Shown here in pieces: positions 1-6,957 of a stretch of 64,000 nucleotides of DNA (its first letter is position 1; the number at the start of each line of letters is the position of its first letter). The DNA lies in assembly GCA_958295985.1 (NCBI GenBank), contig OY282432.1:1240001-1304000 (forward strand). The letters are read 5' to 3'. The translations under genes and the position numbers were made by a program. This DNA is from an uncultured Candidatus Binatia bacterium (lineage in GTDB: Bacteria; Desulfobacterota; Binatia; UBA9968; JAJDTQ01). The notes beneath the pieces are model-generated. The model did no database searches. It was not told where the DNA came from and worked only from the letters and a program-made list of their open reading frames with translations.

Positions 1-252
1 GATGTCGATCTTGCCCCGGCCCACCAGGCGGGCGCCCTGGATGCCGCTGCACCAGGCCGGGCTGATGGCGATGTTGAAGGCGAAGGGCGGCCCCGCGGAC
101 GCGGCGGAGCCGGGCAACTCCACCGACAGCCTGATGGCGCTGGTCATCATGGTGGGAACCGTATCGTAGAGGCCGGCCAGGAGCCTGGTCCCGATCTGCG
201 CCCGCAAGAGGCTGGAGCTCATGGGTTTCACGCTGCGGTCGTCGTAGGCCAT
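1..252 (-). CDS. Unknown protein, N-terminal 84 codons (partial)
   Basis: The gene runs off the left edge, so only the first 84 codons are visible. The ATG at 252 on the minus strand follows an AAGGAG-type ribosome site about 8 nt upstream, which supports the start. The protein begins MAYDDRSVKPMSSSLLRAQI and has no signal peptide or obvious membrane segment. The segment around residues 60-84 (AISPAWCSGIQGARLVGRGK then IDI) loosely resembles the start of a ligand-binding lobe in TAXI or NMT1-like solute-binding proteins, but this is weak. The family is not recognised with confidence. It is divergent from the EamA gene that follows. Confidence 0.5.
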   Translation of the reverse strand, partial: MAYDDRSVKPMSSSLLRAQIGTRLLAGLYDTVPTMMTSAIRLSVELPGSAASAGPPFAFNIAISPAWCSGIQGARLVGRGKIDI

Positions 253-322
253 GTCTTCTTCTCCTTCGTTGTGGAGCGCGCGGGGACTCGCGCGATGGTC
301 ATCCGTCTCCGTCCGGCACAGG

Positions 323-352
323 TTAGCCTATCTCACCCGGGTATTGTATAGT
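323..352 (+). promoter_or_regulatory. Candidate sigma70-type promoter for the EamA gene
   Basis: TTAGCC (323-328) and TATAGT (347-352, 5 of 6 matches to the -10 consensus) are separated by 18 nt. They lie about 60 nt upstream of the ATG at 416 in the divergent region between two genes. The -35 element is poor, so this is a tentative call. Confidence 0.35.
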
Positions 353-415
353 GGGCCGTCCCGTATCGCGTGCCGTCTCGCAGAACGGCGTCGCGGTCCG
401 CGGGTCCCCCTACAC

Positions 416-1276
416 ATGGCAACACTGACCGCTCTGGGAGCCGCGTTCTTCTTCGGTTCCGCCCACATCCTGGTGCGCTACGGACTGAGCACCGGCTCAC
501 CCACCACCGCCATCACCTTCAACATCATGACCATGGGCACGGTGTTGCTGGCGGTCATGGGGCCGTGGGCGGACTGGACGCAGGCGTCGGCGCCCGCGGT
601 GGGGTGGTTCATGCTGGCCGGGGCGGTGGCGCCGCTGACGACCCAGTTCCTGTTCTACGAGGCCATCTCCCGGGTCGGCGTCGCCCGGGCCTCGCCGCTC
701 AGGAATACCTCGCCTCTGTTCGCCGGCCTGCTGGCCGTCGCATGGCTGGGCGAGCAATGGACCGTGGCGCTCGCCAGCGGCACCGTCATGATCATTCTGG
801 GAGCGACCGTGCTGGGCATGCGCGACCGCCAGGCGCTGACGGCCTTCCGCAAGCGGGATCTGCTGTTCGCCATCGGCGCTTCGGTTCTGGGGGGCGTCGC
901 CAGCCCCATTCGCAAGTTCGGCTACTCGATGCTGACGTCGGTGCCGCTGGCCATCTGCTTGACGTTGATGGGGAGCCTCTGCGGCCTGCTCCTCTATATG
1001 GTGGTTGGGCACGGTTACCGCGACGTCCGGGTCAACCGTGGCACGGTGCTCTGGTTCGGGCTCTCGGGCGTGGTCACGAGCTGCGGCATCACCGCCTACA
1101 TGTTGTCGCTGAGCCTCGGCGACGTGGTGCTGGTGGACCCCCTGATCGCCACCACGCCGCTGTTTTCGGTGACCTTCACGCACCTCTTGCTCAAGGATCA
1201 GGAACGGGTCACGTCCAAGGCGGTCATCGGAGCGTTGCTGATATGCGCGGGCGGCGTTGTGCTGACGGCCTTTTGA
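416..1276 (+). CDS. EamA/DMT-family transporter
   Basis: A 286-residue integral membrane protein of the drug/metabolite transporter superfamily, with about ten hydrophobic helices arranged as two EamA repeats. Residues 1-20 (MATLTALGAAFFFGSAHILV) form the usual first helix, and the second repeat starts near the segment FAIGASVLGGVASPIRKFGY. The substrate cannot be told from the sequence; members export amino acids, metabolites or drugs. The ATG at 416 was chosen because it begins directly at helix 1; in-frame upstream ATG and GTG codons would add a non-membrane, arginine-rich leader that overlaps the divergent gene. A paralogue with the same C-terminal pattern (GD-x-V-x-V-x-PLI) lies at 48865-49731. 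Confidence 0.85.
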   Translation: MATLTALGAAFFFGSAHILVRYGLSTGSPTTAITFNIMTMGTVLLAVMGPWADWTQASAPAVGWFMLAGAVAPLTTQFLFYEAISRVGVARASPLRNTSPLFAGLLAVAWLGEQWTVALASGTVMIILGATVLGMRDRQALTAFRKRDLLFAIGASVLGGVASPIRKFGYSMLTSVPLAICLTLMGSLCGLLLYMVVGHGYRDVRVNRGTVLWFGLSGVVTSCGITAYMLSLSLGDVVLVDPLIATTPLFSVTFTHLLLKDQERVTSKAVIGALLICAGGVVLTAF

Positions 1277-1285
1277 CAGGTTTGG

Positions 1286-1313
1286 TTGACAAGGCATGGA
1301 TGGGCCGTTAACG
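1286..1313 (+). promoter_or_regulatory. Candidate promoter before the Nudix gene
   Basis: A perfect TTGACA (1286-1291) is followed after 16 nt by TTAACG (1308-1313). The same layout, TTGACA then TTAGCC after 17 nt, occurs at 4026-4054. The TTG of this box could also be read as a start codon for the Nudix reading frame, which would be an artefact if the promoter is real. Confidence 0.35.
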
Positions 1314-1321
1314 TGCCGCAC

Positions 1322-1837
1322 GTGAACCCGGCCGATGAAATCGTGGCCATCGTGGACGAGGACAACCATGTCGTCGGCTCCGCGGCGCGGCGGGAAATGC
1401 GGGCGAGACGGCTGCCGCATCGCAGCACCTATATCCTGGTGTTCAACTCCCGGGGCCAAGTCTACGTGCAGAAGCGCACCCTGACCAAGGACGTGTTCCC
1501 AGGGTACTACGATCCCGCGGCCGGCGGCGTCGTGCTGGCCGGCGAGAGCTATATCGACGGCGCCTGTCGCGAGCTCGAGGAGGAGATGGGCATCCGCGAC
1601 GCTCCGCTCCAGAGCCTGTTCGAGTTCTACCATGCGGACACCCACAGCCGGGTGTGGGGCGCGGCCTACCGATGCGTCTACGACGGCGCGGTGACGCTCC
1701 AGGAAGAGGAAGTGGAGAGCGGCGCCTTCATGGCGGTTGACCGGGTGTTCGAGGCGGCGGCGACGGAGCCGTTCACCCCGGACGGTCTGTACGTGCTGCG
1801 GCGCTATGTGGAATCGGTTGACGGTGGGAAGCCGTGA
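1322..1837 (+). CDS. Nudix hydrolase
   Basis: Nudix-fold pyrophosphohydrolase. The Nudix box G-x5-E-x7-REL-x-EE-x-G is complete, starting at GGVVLAGES and ending RELEEEMGI, so the catalytic glutamates are present. The overall pattern (N-terminal DEIVAIVDEDNHVVG, then PHRSTYILVFN) is that of the YfcD/isopentenyl-diphosphate-isomerase-like Nudix group, whose natural substrates are poorly known. The start is uncertain: GTG 1322 gives the N-terminus closest to the family; GTG 1313 and TTG 1286 are in frame, but a likely promoter occupies 1286-1313. Its stop overlaps the GTG of the next gene, so the two are probably co-transcribed. Confidence 0.8.
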   Translation: MNPADEIVAIVDEDNHVVGSAARREMRARRLPHRSTYILVFNSRGQVYVQKRTLTKDVFPGYYDPAAGGVVLAGESYIDGACRELEEEMGIRDAPLQSLFEFYHADTHSRVWGAAYRCVYDGAVTLQEEEVESGAFMAVDRVFEAAATEPFTPDGLYVLRRYVESVDGGKP

Positions 1838-2586
1838 GCCGTGGCTCCGAGGCAGGGGGAGGGGTCGCGGCCCCGGTCATGGCGAGTCCGGTCATTCAGG
1901 TCGCCGGCATTCTCGACGAGGCCGAGGCGCGGATGCTGGTCGAGAGCGGCGTCCACCGGCTCGGCTTTCCCCTGGGGCTGGACGCCCACCGAGAGGATCT
2001 CTCGGAAGGCGACGCGGCATTCATCATCCGAGCGCTGGACCTGAGTCCGCGCGCGTGGCTGATCACCTACCTCGACGACTCGCGCTCCATCGCTGCCATG
2101 TGCGGCAGGCTCGGCTGCGCCGGCGTTCAGTTGCACGGTCCCATCGGTGAGGCCCGAGTGGCCGAGCTCAGGGCGCTGCTTCCAGGTCTGCAAGTGATCA
2201 AGAGCCTGATCGTACGGGACGGCAACCTAGCGGGGCTCGAAGCCCGAGTGGCAGCCTTTGCGCCGCACGTGGACGGCTTCATCACGGACACCTTCGACCC
2301 CTGCACCGGCGCCTCCGGGGCCACCGGCAAGACCCACGATTGGCGCATCAGCCGTCGGCTGGTGGAACTCAGCCCGCGACCGGTATTGCTGGCGGGAGGA
2401 CTGACGCCGGAGAACGTCGCCCGGGCCGTCGAGGCGGTGAGGCCGGCCGGCGTCGACGCGCACACCGGCGTCGAGGATGACCACGGCCGCAAGGACCCCC
2501 GCCGGGTCCGAGCCTTCGTGGCCAAAGCGGGCGAGGCGTTCGCCGCGGTTCATGCAGGACACGACACCAGGGAACGGGAGAGCTGA
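1834..2586 (+). CDS. Phosphoribosylanthranilate isomerase-like (TrpF-like) barrel protein
   Basis: A (beta/alpha)8-barrel protein recognisable as TrpF-like: VQLHG on one strand, TGKTHDW at the phosphate region, and LLAGGLTPENVARAVEAV with GVDAHTGVED near the C-terminus. True TrpF has a catalytic Cys in the first strand (K-I-C-G) and a catalytic Asp later. Here the first strand reads VIQVAGI, so the Cys position holds Ala; an Asp is still present in FITDTFD. Normal trpF activity is therefore doubtful. No other trp gene is nearby. GTG 1834 overlaps the Nudix stop; ATG 1879 (MASPVIQV) is an equally good start and matches the family N-terminus better. The stop overlaps the next gene's ATG (TGATG), indicating translational coupling with the flavin-dependent oxidoreductase. 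Confidence 0.75.
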   Translation: MSRGSEAGGGVAAPVMASPVIQVAGILDEAEARMLVESGVHRLGFPLGLDAHREDLSEGDAAFIIRALDLSPRAWLITYLDDSRSIAAMCGRLGCAGVQLHGPIGEARVAELRALLPGLQVIKSLIVRDGNLAGLEARVAAFAPHVDGFITDTFDPCTGASGATGKTHDWRISRRLVELSPRPVLLAGGLTPENVARAVEAVRPAGVDAHTGVEDDHGRKDPRRVRAFVAKAGEAFAAVHAGHDTRERES

Positions 2587-3560
2587 TGAAACTGGGACTG
2601 AGCCCGTTGCAGGGCACCGAGAGCTTCGAGGAGACCATCCGGGAATGCGAGCGCGCGGAAGCCGCGGGGTTCGATTCGGTCTGGCTCGGCGAGCACCACA
2701 ACAATCCGGTCCTCTATCCGGCGCCGCTCCTGGGACTTGCCGCCATCGCCGCCCGCACCAGCCGGGTGGCGCTGGGAACCGGCGTTCTGCTGCTGCCCCT
2801 CTATCATCCCTTGAGCGTCGCTGAGGAAGGGGCCATGGTGGACATGATCTCGGGCGGCCGCCTCATCCTGGGGGTGGGGGCCGGATACGCACCCGAGGAG
2901 TTCGCCGCCTTCGGCTTGTCGGTCAGGCAGCGCGGCAGCCGGCTCGACGAAGCAGCCGCCCTCCTGCGCCGTCTCTGGACCGAGGTCCACGTCACGCATC
3001 ATGGCCGCCATTACCACGTCGAAGACGCCACGGTGGGCCCGAGACCGGTGCAGCAGCCGGCGCCGCCCATCTGGTTCGGCGCCTGGACCGCGCCCGCCAT
3101 CGAGCGGGCGGCGCGCCTGGGCGACGCCTGGCTGGGCGGGCCGTCGGCGGCGCTGGCGGAGCTTTCGGCCTGTGTGGCGTCGTATCGACAGACGCGCGGG
3201 GCGTTGGGCAAGGAGCCGGGCGAGATCGCGGCGTTCCGCTACGTGTTCGTTGCCGGCACCACCGCGCAGGCGCTGGAGTCCGCCGGGGAGTCCTTCATCC
3301 GGGCCTACGAAAACATGTACTTCCGCTGGCCGCACCCGATCATCAAGCGGCCGCCCGGCGAGCTCACCATCGAGCGGCTCGCCGAGAACCGTATCATCCT
3401 GGGCGACCCCGAAACCTGTTTCCGGGAGATCTCGCGCTTCCGGCAAGAGCTCGGGCTCGACCACCTCATCTGCCGCTTCTCCGTCCCGGGCATCTCCCGC
3501 GAGGCGTCCACGGCGTCCCTCGACCTCTTCGCCCGGGAAGTCATGCCGGCCCTGCGATGA
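2586..3560 (+). CDS. Luciferase-like (LLM class) flavin-dependent oxidoreductase
   Basis: A 324-residue TIM-barrel monooxygenase or reductase of the bacterial luciferase-like superfamily. Signatures: MKLGLSPLQG at the first strand, FDSVWLGEHH, LGTGVLLLPLYHPLSVAEE, GRLILGVGAGYAPEEFAAFG, and GPRPVQQPAPPIWFGAW. It should use FMN or coenzyme F420 with a reductase partner; the substrate is unknown. It is coupled by a TGATG overlap to the TrpF-like gene, so the two probably act on the same compound. Length is normal and no residues look damaged. Confidence 0.88.
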   Translation: MKLGLSPLQGTESFEETIRECERAEAAGFDSVWLGEHHNNPVLYPAPLLGLAAIAARTSRVALGTGVLLLPLYHPLSVAEEGAMVDMISGGRLILGVGAGYAPEEFAAFGLSVRQRGSRLDEAAALLRRLWTEVHVTHHGRHYHVEDATVGPRPVQQPAPPIWFGAWTAPAIERAARLGDAWLGGPSAALAELSACVASYRQTRGALGKEPGEIAAFRYVFVAGTTAQALESAGESFIRAYENMYFRWPHPIIKRPPGELTIERLAENRIILGDPETCFREISRFRQELGLDHLICRFSVPGISREASTASLDLFAREVMPALR

Positions 3561-3638
3561 GAGCCGTCCGACCTCCGAGTCGATTTTGGGACCATTTTCC
3601 TTGAAATAACCAGTACGCATGGCAATTTTCGAGGAAAA

Positions 3639-3947
3639 ATGAACCTCCTTCCAAGACCGCATCTTGAACAACGTATCCGCGCGGCACTGGGTGAATATCC
3701 AGTCACGCTGCTGCTGGGGCCGAGACAATGCGGCAAGACAACGATTGCTCGGCATATCAGCAGGCACGACGGAGGGGTATACTTCGACCTTGAAGATCCC
3801 CGCACGCCACTCCAGGCGGACATCGCTCCGCTCACCTTGAGCGAACTGCAAGGACTCATCGTCATCGATGAGTTCCAACGCCAACCCCAACTGTTCGAGT
3901 TGCTGCGCGTTCTGGCGGACCGGCGTCCTCTTCCAGCCCGGTTTCTC
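3639..3947 (+). pseudogene. N-terminal fragment of an AAA_14/DUF4143-type ATPase
   Basis: About 103 codons of an ATPase of the AAA_14 plus DUF4143 type (normally near 380-400 residues). It begins MNLLPRPHLEQRIRAALGEY after a GAGGAA ribosome site and has the Walker A motif GPRQCGKTT and a Walker B-like stretch LIVIDEFQRQPQLFE. Homology ends at PARFLI, exactly where an antisense isocitrate-dehydrogenase shard starts; the open frame then runs 24 codons through that shard to a TAG at 4017-4019. The arginine-finger region and the whole DUF4143 domain are missing, so the product would be non-functional. Base composition is a little less GC-rich than the neighbours, which fits a transferred gene. 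Confidence 0.7.
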
Positions 3948-4019
3948 ATTGGCCCCCGGCGCCACTCCGAGCCCGCCCACGAGCGCGGCGCACAGGTCGC
4001 TGATCACGTCGCCGTATAG
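3948..4019 (-). pseudogene. 72-bp shard of an isocitrate/isopropylmalate dehydrogenase-type gene
   Basis: Read on the minus strand, 4019 to 3948 encodes 24 residues beginning LYGDVISDLCAALVGG and ending LGVAPGAN. This matches the signature region of the isocitrate/isopropylmalate dehydrogenase family (NLYGD-x-x-SDL ... GGLG-x-AP-x-AN). Nothing of the family is visible on either side: the left flank reads into the broken ATPase and the right flank into a promoter-like sequence. It is a recombination scar rather than a gene. Confidence 0.65.
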
Positions 4020-4025
4020 GTATTT

Positions 4026-4054
4026 TTGACAAAGCGGTAGCGGGTCGGTTAGCC
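4026..4054 (+). promoter_or_regulatory. Candidate promoter for the esterase gene
   Basis: TTGACA (4026-4031), 17-nt spacer, TTAGCC (4049-4054), about 55 nt upstream of the start at 4109. The -35 box is perfect; the -10 box is non-consensus but similar to the box seen before the Nudix gene. Confidence 0.35.
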
Positions 4055-4108
4055 TGTACCAAGCAGGTAGGCAGGTGCGCGCGAATGCCGGATGGGAGAC
4101 TCGGAGAG

Positions 4109-4957
4109 ATGAGCCTTGCAGGACGTCAGGTGGAGATCCGGCTCAACGTGCCGTACGGGGGCGGCCCCGAAGGGGAACTGTGCAACGATTTGTACCTGCC
4201 CACGGGGGCGGGGCCGTACCCGGCGCTGTTGTGCCTGCATGGCGGGGCCTGGGCCCGGGGCGCGCCGCGCCAGTACCAGGAGTGGGGGCCTTGGCTCGCA
4301 GCCCGGGGCTACGCCGTGGTGGCGGTGGACTACCGGCTGTCAACGGAGGTCTCGCCTTCCTGGCCGGGGGTGCACGAGGATGTGCAACGGGCCCTGCGCT
4401 GGCTGGTGGAGGAGGCGCCCGCGTTGCGCGTCGATCCGGCGCGGCTCGGGCTCGTGGGCGACTCGGCGGGCGGACACATGGCAACGCTGCTCTCCCTCGA
4501 GGATTGGGTGAGGCCCCATGTGCGTGCCGTGGTAGGCGTGTACGGCATCTACGACCTGATCGACTGGTGGGAGGTGACCCAGGCGCGGATGGACGACCCG
4601 GTGGGCAAGCTCATGGGCAACACGCCGGCCCAGGCCCCGGAAGACTACCGCCGGTTCTCGCCGCTTCAAGGCGTCGAGGCTCAGGGCGTGCCCCCGGGGG
4701 TCCCCTACCTCATCATCCACGGTGAGCAGGACCCCATCGTCCACCACAACCAGTCCGAGCGTTTCATCGCCGCGCTTCGCGCCGCCGGCGCCGAAGTCGA
4801 GACTCTGTTCGTCCCGGGCGCCGGGCACTCGTGGTTCACCTACCTGCCCAACGAGCCCGACCGCCGCCGGGTCGATCAGGAGCCCAACGTCACGGTGGCG
4901 CCGGTGCTCCGCAGTTTTCTCGAACGCAGCATGGCGCCCCGCACCGGAAATTCCTGA
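4109..4957 (+). CDS. Alpha/beta hydrolase, HSL/BD-FAE-like esterase
   Basis: A serine esterase of the alpha/beta-hydrolase fold. The oxyanion motif LHGGAW lies near residue 45, the nucleophile elbow GDSAGG near residue 115, a catalytic acid in HGEQDPIV, and the catalytic His in GAGHSWF. This order matches hormone-sensitive-lipase-like and kynurenine-formamidase-like carboxylesterases; the true ester is unknown and there is no signal peptide, so it is cytoplasmic. ATG 4109 has a GGGAG site 10 nt upstream; ATG 4085 in the same frame is an alternative that adds 8 residues. It has its own candidate promoter and is convergent with the oxygenase gene that follows. Confidence 0.82.
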   Translation: MSLAGRQVEIRLNVPYGGGPEGELCNDLYLPTGAGPYPALLCLHGGAWARGAPRQYQEWGPWLAARGYAVVAVDYRLSTEVSPSWPGVHEDVQRALRWLVEEAPALRVDPARLGLVGDSAGGHMATLLSLEDWVRPHVRAVVGVYGIYDLIDWWEVTQARMDDPVGKLMGNTPAQAPEDYRRFSPLQGVEAQGVPPGVPYLIIHGEQDPIVHHNQSERFIAALRAAGAEVETLFVPGAGHSWFTYLPNEPDRRRVDQEPNVTVAPVLRSFLERSMAPRTGNS

Positions 4958-4999
4958 AGCCGCCGAATCCCTTGTTGCCGGTAGCGGACGGGTTGCAGG

Positions 5000-5020
5000 G
5001 GGCGGGTTTCGAACCCGCCC
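5000..5020. repeat. REP-like hairpin between convergent genes
   Basis: GGGCGGGTT, loop TCG, AACCCGCCC: a perfect 9-bp inverted repeat lying between the convergent esterase and oxygenase genes. A second copy of the same core (GGGCGGGTTTC) is at 36133-36153. It may act as a two-way terminator, but there is no T-tract, so a dispersed REP-type repeat is the more likely description. Confidence 0.5.
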
Positions 5021-5059
5021 GCGCTCGCACCACCGGGCCTTTGCGGCCGACCCTCCGGC

Positions 5060-5974
5060 TCATTCATATTGGGCGGCACGGCGGCGCCGGAGGAATTCCC
5101 CGGCCACGATGGGCGGATACTGCCGGGGACGGTCGGCGTCGCAACACGAATCCATGCAGCGGACCGTGACCTGGCTGTTGGGATTGTAGAAGAAGACCGT
5201 GGAGTACCGGGACTGCATCACGTCCGCGCCGGGCAATGCCACGCGATGCGTCGCCGACCGGTAGATGCCGTTGGTCCAGCGTGACAGCAGGTCCGCCACG
5301 TTGACCGTGACGGCGCCGGGGACCACCGGGACAGTCAGCCATCCACCGTCAACCAGGGCTTCCAGGCCTTCCACCGAATCCTGAAAGACAAGGGTCACGG
5401 TGCCGTAGTCGGTATGCGTTCCGGCACGCAACTGGCCTGCGCCGGGTTGACGCTCCAGCGGCGGGTAGTGGAAGAAACGCACGGTGCTGGCGTGAGGCGC
5501 GTGCTTGTCCACGAAGAAGTCTCCCGGCGCCCCCACGGATAGCGCCATGGCTTGCACCAGCGCCGCGCACGCCCGGGCGCCCGCCTCGTGGAGGTCCAGG
5601 ACCGTCTGACGGAAACCGGCTACGGGAATGCGCCAATGGTCGAGAAGCTTCAGGCTGGCCTGGTTCAGGCTGAAGGATTCCTTGAGGTCCCCGGGCTGTT
5701 CCGTATCGAGGTGCTCGACAGCGACGCCGACGTAGCCCGAGATCACGTCCAGATCGGACCGTCCGATGGCTTCCTTGACCTCCCTGGGCAAGGCAAAGAA
5801 CTCCCTGGCTTTGGCCGACACCCGTTCCACCAGGCCCGTCGGCAACGGCAGGTTGGTCACGTTGAGAAAGCCGAACTCGCTGCAGGCCGCGCGAATCTCG
5901 TCCGCTACGCGGCTGCGGGCGGCGGCGTCACCGTTCAGGAAGGGTCCGAAGTCGATCTCGGGTATGCCTGACAT
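5060..5974 (-). CDS. 2OG-Fe(II) oxygenase, isopenicillin N synthase family
   Basis: A 304-residue non-heme iron dioxygenase. The N-terminal DIOX_N domain starts IPEIDFGPFLNGD; the jelly-roll core carries the HTD iron ligands in RAGTHTDYGTVT, the distal His in SATHRV, and an R-x-S pair (SRYSTVFFYNP) that binds the 2-oxoglutarate carboxylate. Members hydroxylate, desaturate or cyclise small molecules using 2-oxoglutarate and oxygen; the substrate is not predictable. Length is typical. It stands alone on the minus strand just downstream of the selenoprotein-like gene, 69 bp away, so co-transcription is possible. Confidence 0.88.
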   Translation of the reverse strand: MSGIPEIDFGPFLNGDAAARSRVADEIRAACSEFGFLNVTNLPLPTGLVERVSAKAREFFALPREVKEAIGRSDLDVISGYVGVAVEHLDTEQPGDLKESFSLNQASLKLLDHWRIPVAGFRQTVLDLHEAGARACAALVQAMALSVGAPGDFFVDKHAPHASTVRFFHYPPLERQPGAGQLRAGTHTDYGTVTLVFQDSVEGLEALVDGGWLTVPVVPGAVTVNVADLLSRWTNGIYRSATHRVALPGADVMQSRYSTVFFYNPNSQVTVRCMDSCCDADRPRQYPPIVAGEFLRRRRAAQYE

Positions 5975-6043
5975 CGAATTCCCGTAACGGTCTTACGGCT
6001 TGGGCTCACCGTCGGAATCCCGGCGTACGGTGTGGCCTCCGGG

Positions 6044-6649
6044 TCATGCGTCCGCGGCCGCCATCAGCCGGGCAGCGCCCGCCTCGGTGACGAGCCGCTC
6101 CAGCCGTTCGTAGGGCTCGGCGCCCACAATGGCCAAGCCTTCCGCAAGATAGGTCGGCACGGCCGACACGCCCAGGGAATGACACCGCTGCCAGTCGTCG
6201 TTCACGGCCTGCTGGAAGGTCCGATCGGACAGGACCCGGCGGGCCTCCTCGACCGGCAACCCCGCCTCTTCCACCCGTTGGAGCAGGACTTCCGGCTTTC
6301 CTATGTTGACGGCATCGACGAAGTACGCGCGGAACACCGCGTTGTCAAACGCCTCGCCCCGGCCTTCGCGCTCTGCCCATTTGGCGAGTTCCTGCGCCAG
6401 CCGGCTGTTGTAGCTGAACTTGCGCTCGGCGAACGGCAGACCCTCCTGGGTCAGCATGGCATCGACCCGGCCGGGTCCGCTCACGTGACGCGGCTTGCCC
6501 TCGGCCGGGGTCTCGGGATGCAACGGGAACTGGGTGAACACCACGTTGAGATCATAGTTCTGCCGCAGTTTCTCAATACGCCCGGTACTGAGATAGCACC
6601 ACGGTCACACGAAGTCGGAGAAGACCTCCAGGGTCACGCGGTCGGCCAT
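6044..6649 (-). CDS. FrnE/DsbA-like thiol oxidoreductase with in-frame UGA (probable selenoprotein, Sec15)
   Basis: Reading from ATG 6649 (AAGGAG site 8 nt upstream) gives MADRVTLEVFSDFV, then UGA (6607-6605), then PWCYLSTGRIEKLRQ and 180 more residues to TGA at 6044. The frame is unbroken apart from the UGA. FrnE-type DsbA proteins have DxVCPWC here, so the UGA stands exactly at the first active-site Cys, giving U-P-W-C. The cis-proline loop (GVSAVPTYL) and the family C-terminus are intact. A SECIS-like hairpin starts 11 nt after the UGA. Selenocysteine insertion is therefore the best explanation; a plain nonsense mutation is the alternative. Total about 201 residues, close to the family size. 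Ordinary gene calling would truncate this to a 166-residue product from GTG 6544. It likely acts as a cytoplasmic disulfide isomerase or reductase. Confidence 0.85.
6571..6593 (-). promoter_or_regulatory. Bacterial SECIS-like stem-loop
   Basis: In the mRNA, UCUCAGUAC pairs with GUAUUGAGA over 9 bp (one G-U pair), closing a 5-nt loop CGGGC. The stem begins 11 nt and the loop 20 nt after the UGA codon. Bacterial SECIS elements sit inside the coding region right after UGA, with an apical loop roughly 16-37 nt downstream and a G in the first two loop positions; this hairpin satisfies those rules. It would recruit SelB with Sec-tRNA. Confidence 0.75.
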
Positions 6650-6864
6650 CGGAATCTCCTTTCCCGCAGTGCGCCGGTCTTGTCGGCGACTGGCAAAGAG
6701 ACGCCATGTTACCAGATCAGGCAGGGCGGTGCGAGAAGGACATGTCTGCCGACATAGTGGGCGAATGTATGCTATTTCGACAAGAGGACACGAAAAGGCA
6801 AAAATGCGAGTTCGGCTCCATTCCATACAGGCGGATGGAAGATCAACTTGATGCCTGTGTCGTC

Positions 6865-6894
6865 GTTGGTGACGACGGTACGGTCGTCACCAAC
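6865..6894. repeat. Perfect 12-bp inverted repeat in a 308-bp gene-free gap
   Basis: GTTGGTGACGAC, loop GGTACG, GTCGTCACCAAC. It lies between the divergent starts of the selenoprotein-like gene (6649) and the carboxyltransferase gene (6958). There is no T-tract, and it is in a divergent promoter region, so an operator or a structured leader is more likely than a terminator. The remainder of 6650-6957 is slightly AT-richer than the surroundings and shows no convincing gene. Confidence 0.55.
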
Positions 6895-6957
6895 GGCTGG
6901 CGCCACAAACAGTGCCGGCGGTACGGTCATTGACGTCTTCGGACAAGGTAACCTACC

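Noticed and set aside
1286..1321. TTG start for the Nudix gene
   Set aside because: The TTG is part of a probable TTGACA promoter box and adds residues not in the family.
2550..4007. Long minus-strand open frame opposite the LLM gene
   Set aside because: It starts in the IDH shard and runs antisense to the ATPase and LLM genes; only the first 24 codons resemble a protein family.
6605..6607. UGA as an ordinary nonsense mutation
   Set aside because: Position at the redox Cys, intact downstream frame, and a SECIS-like hairpin make recoding more likely; kept as an alternative, not excluded.
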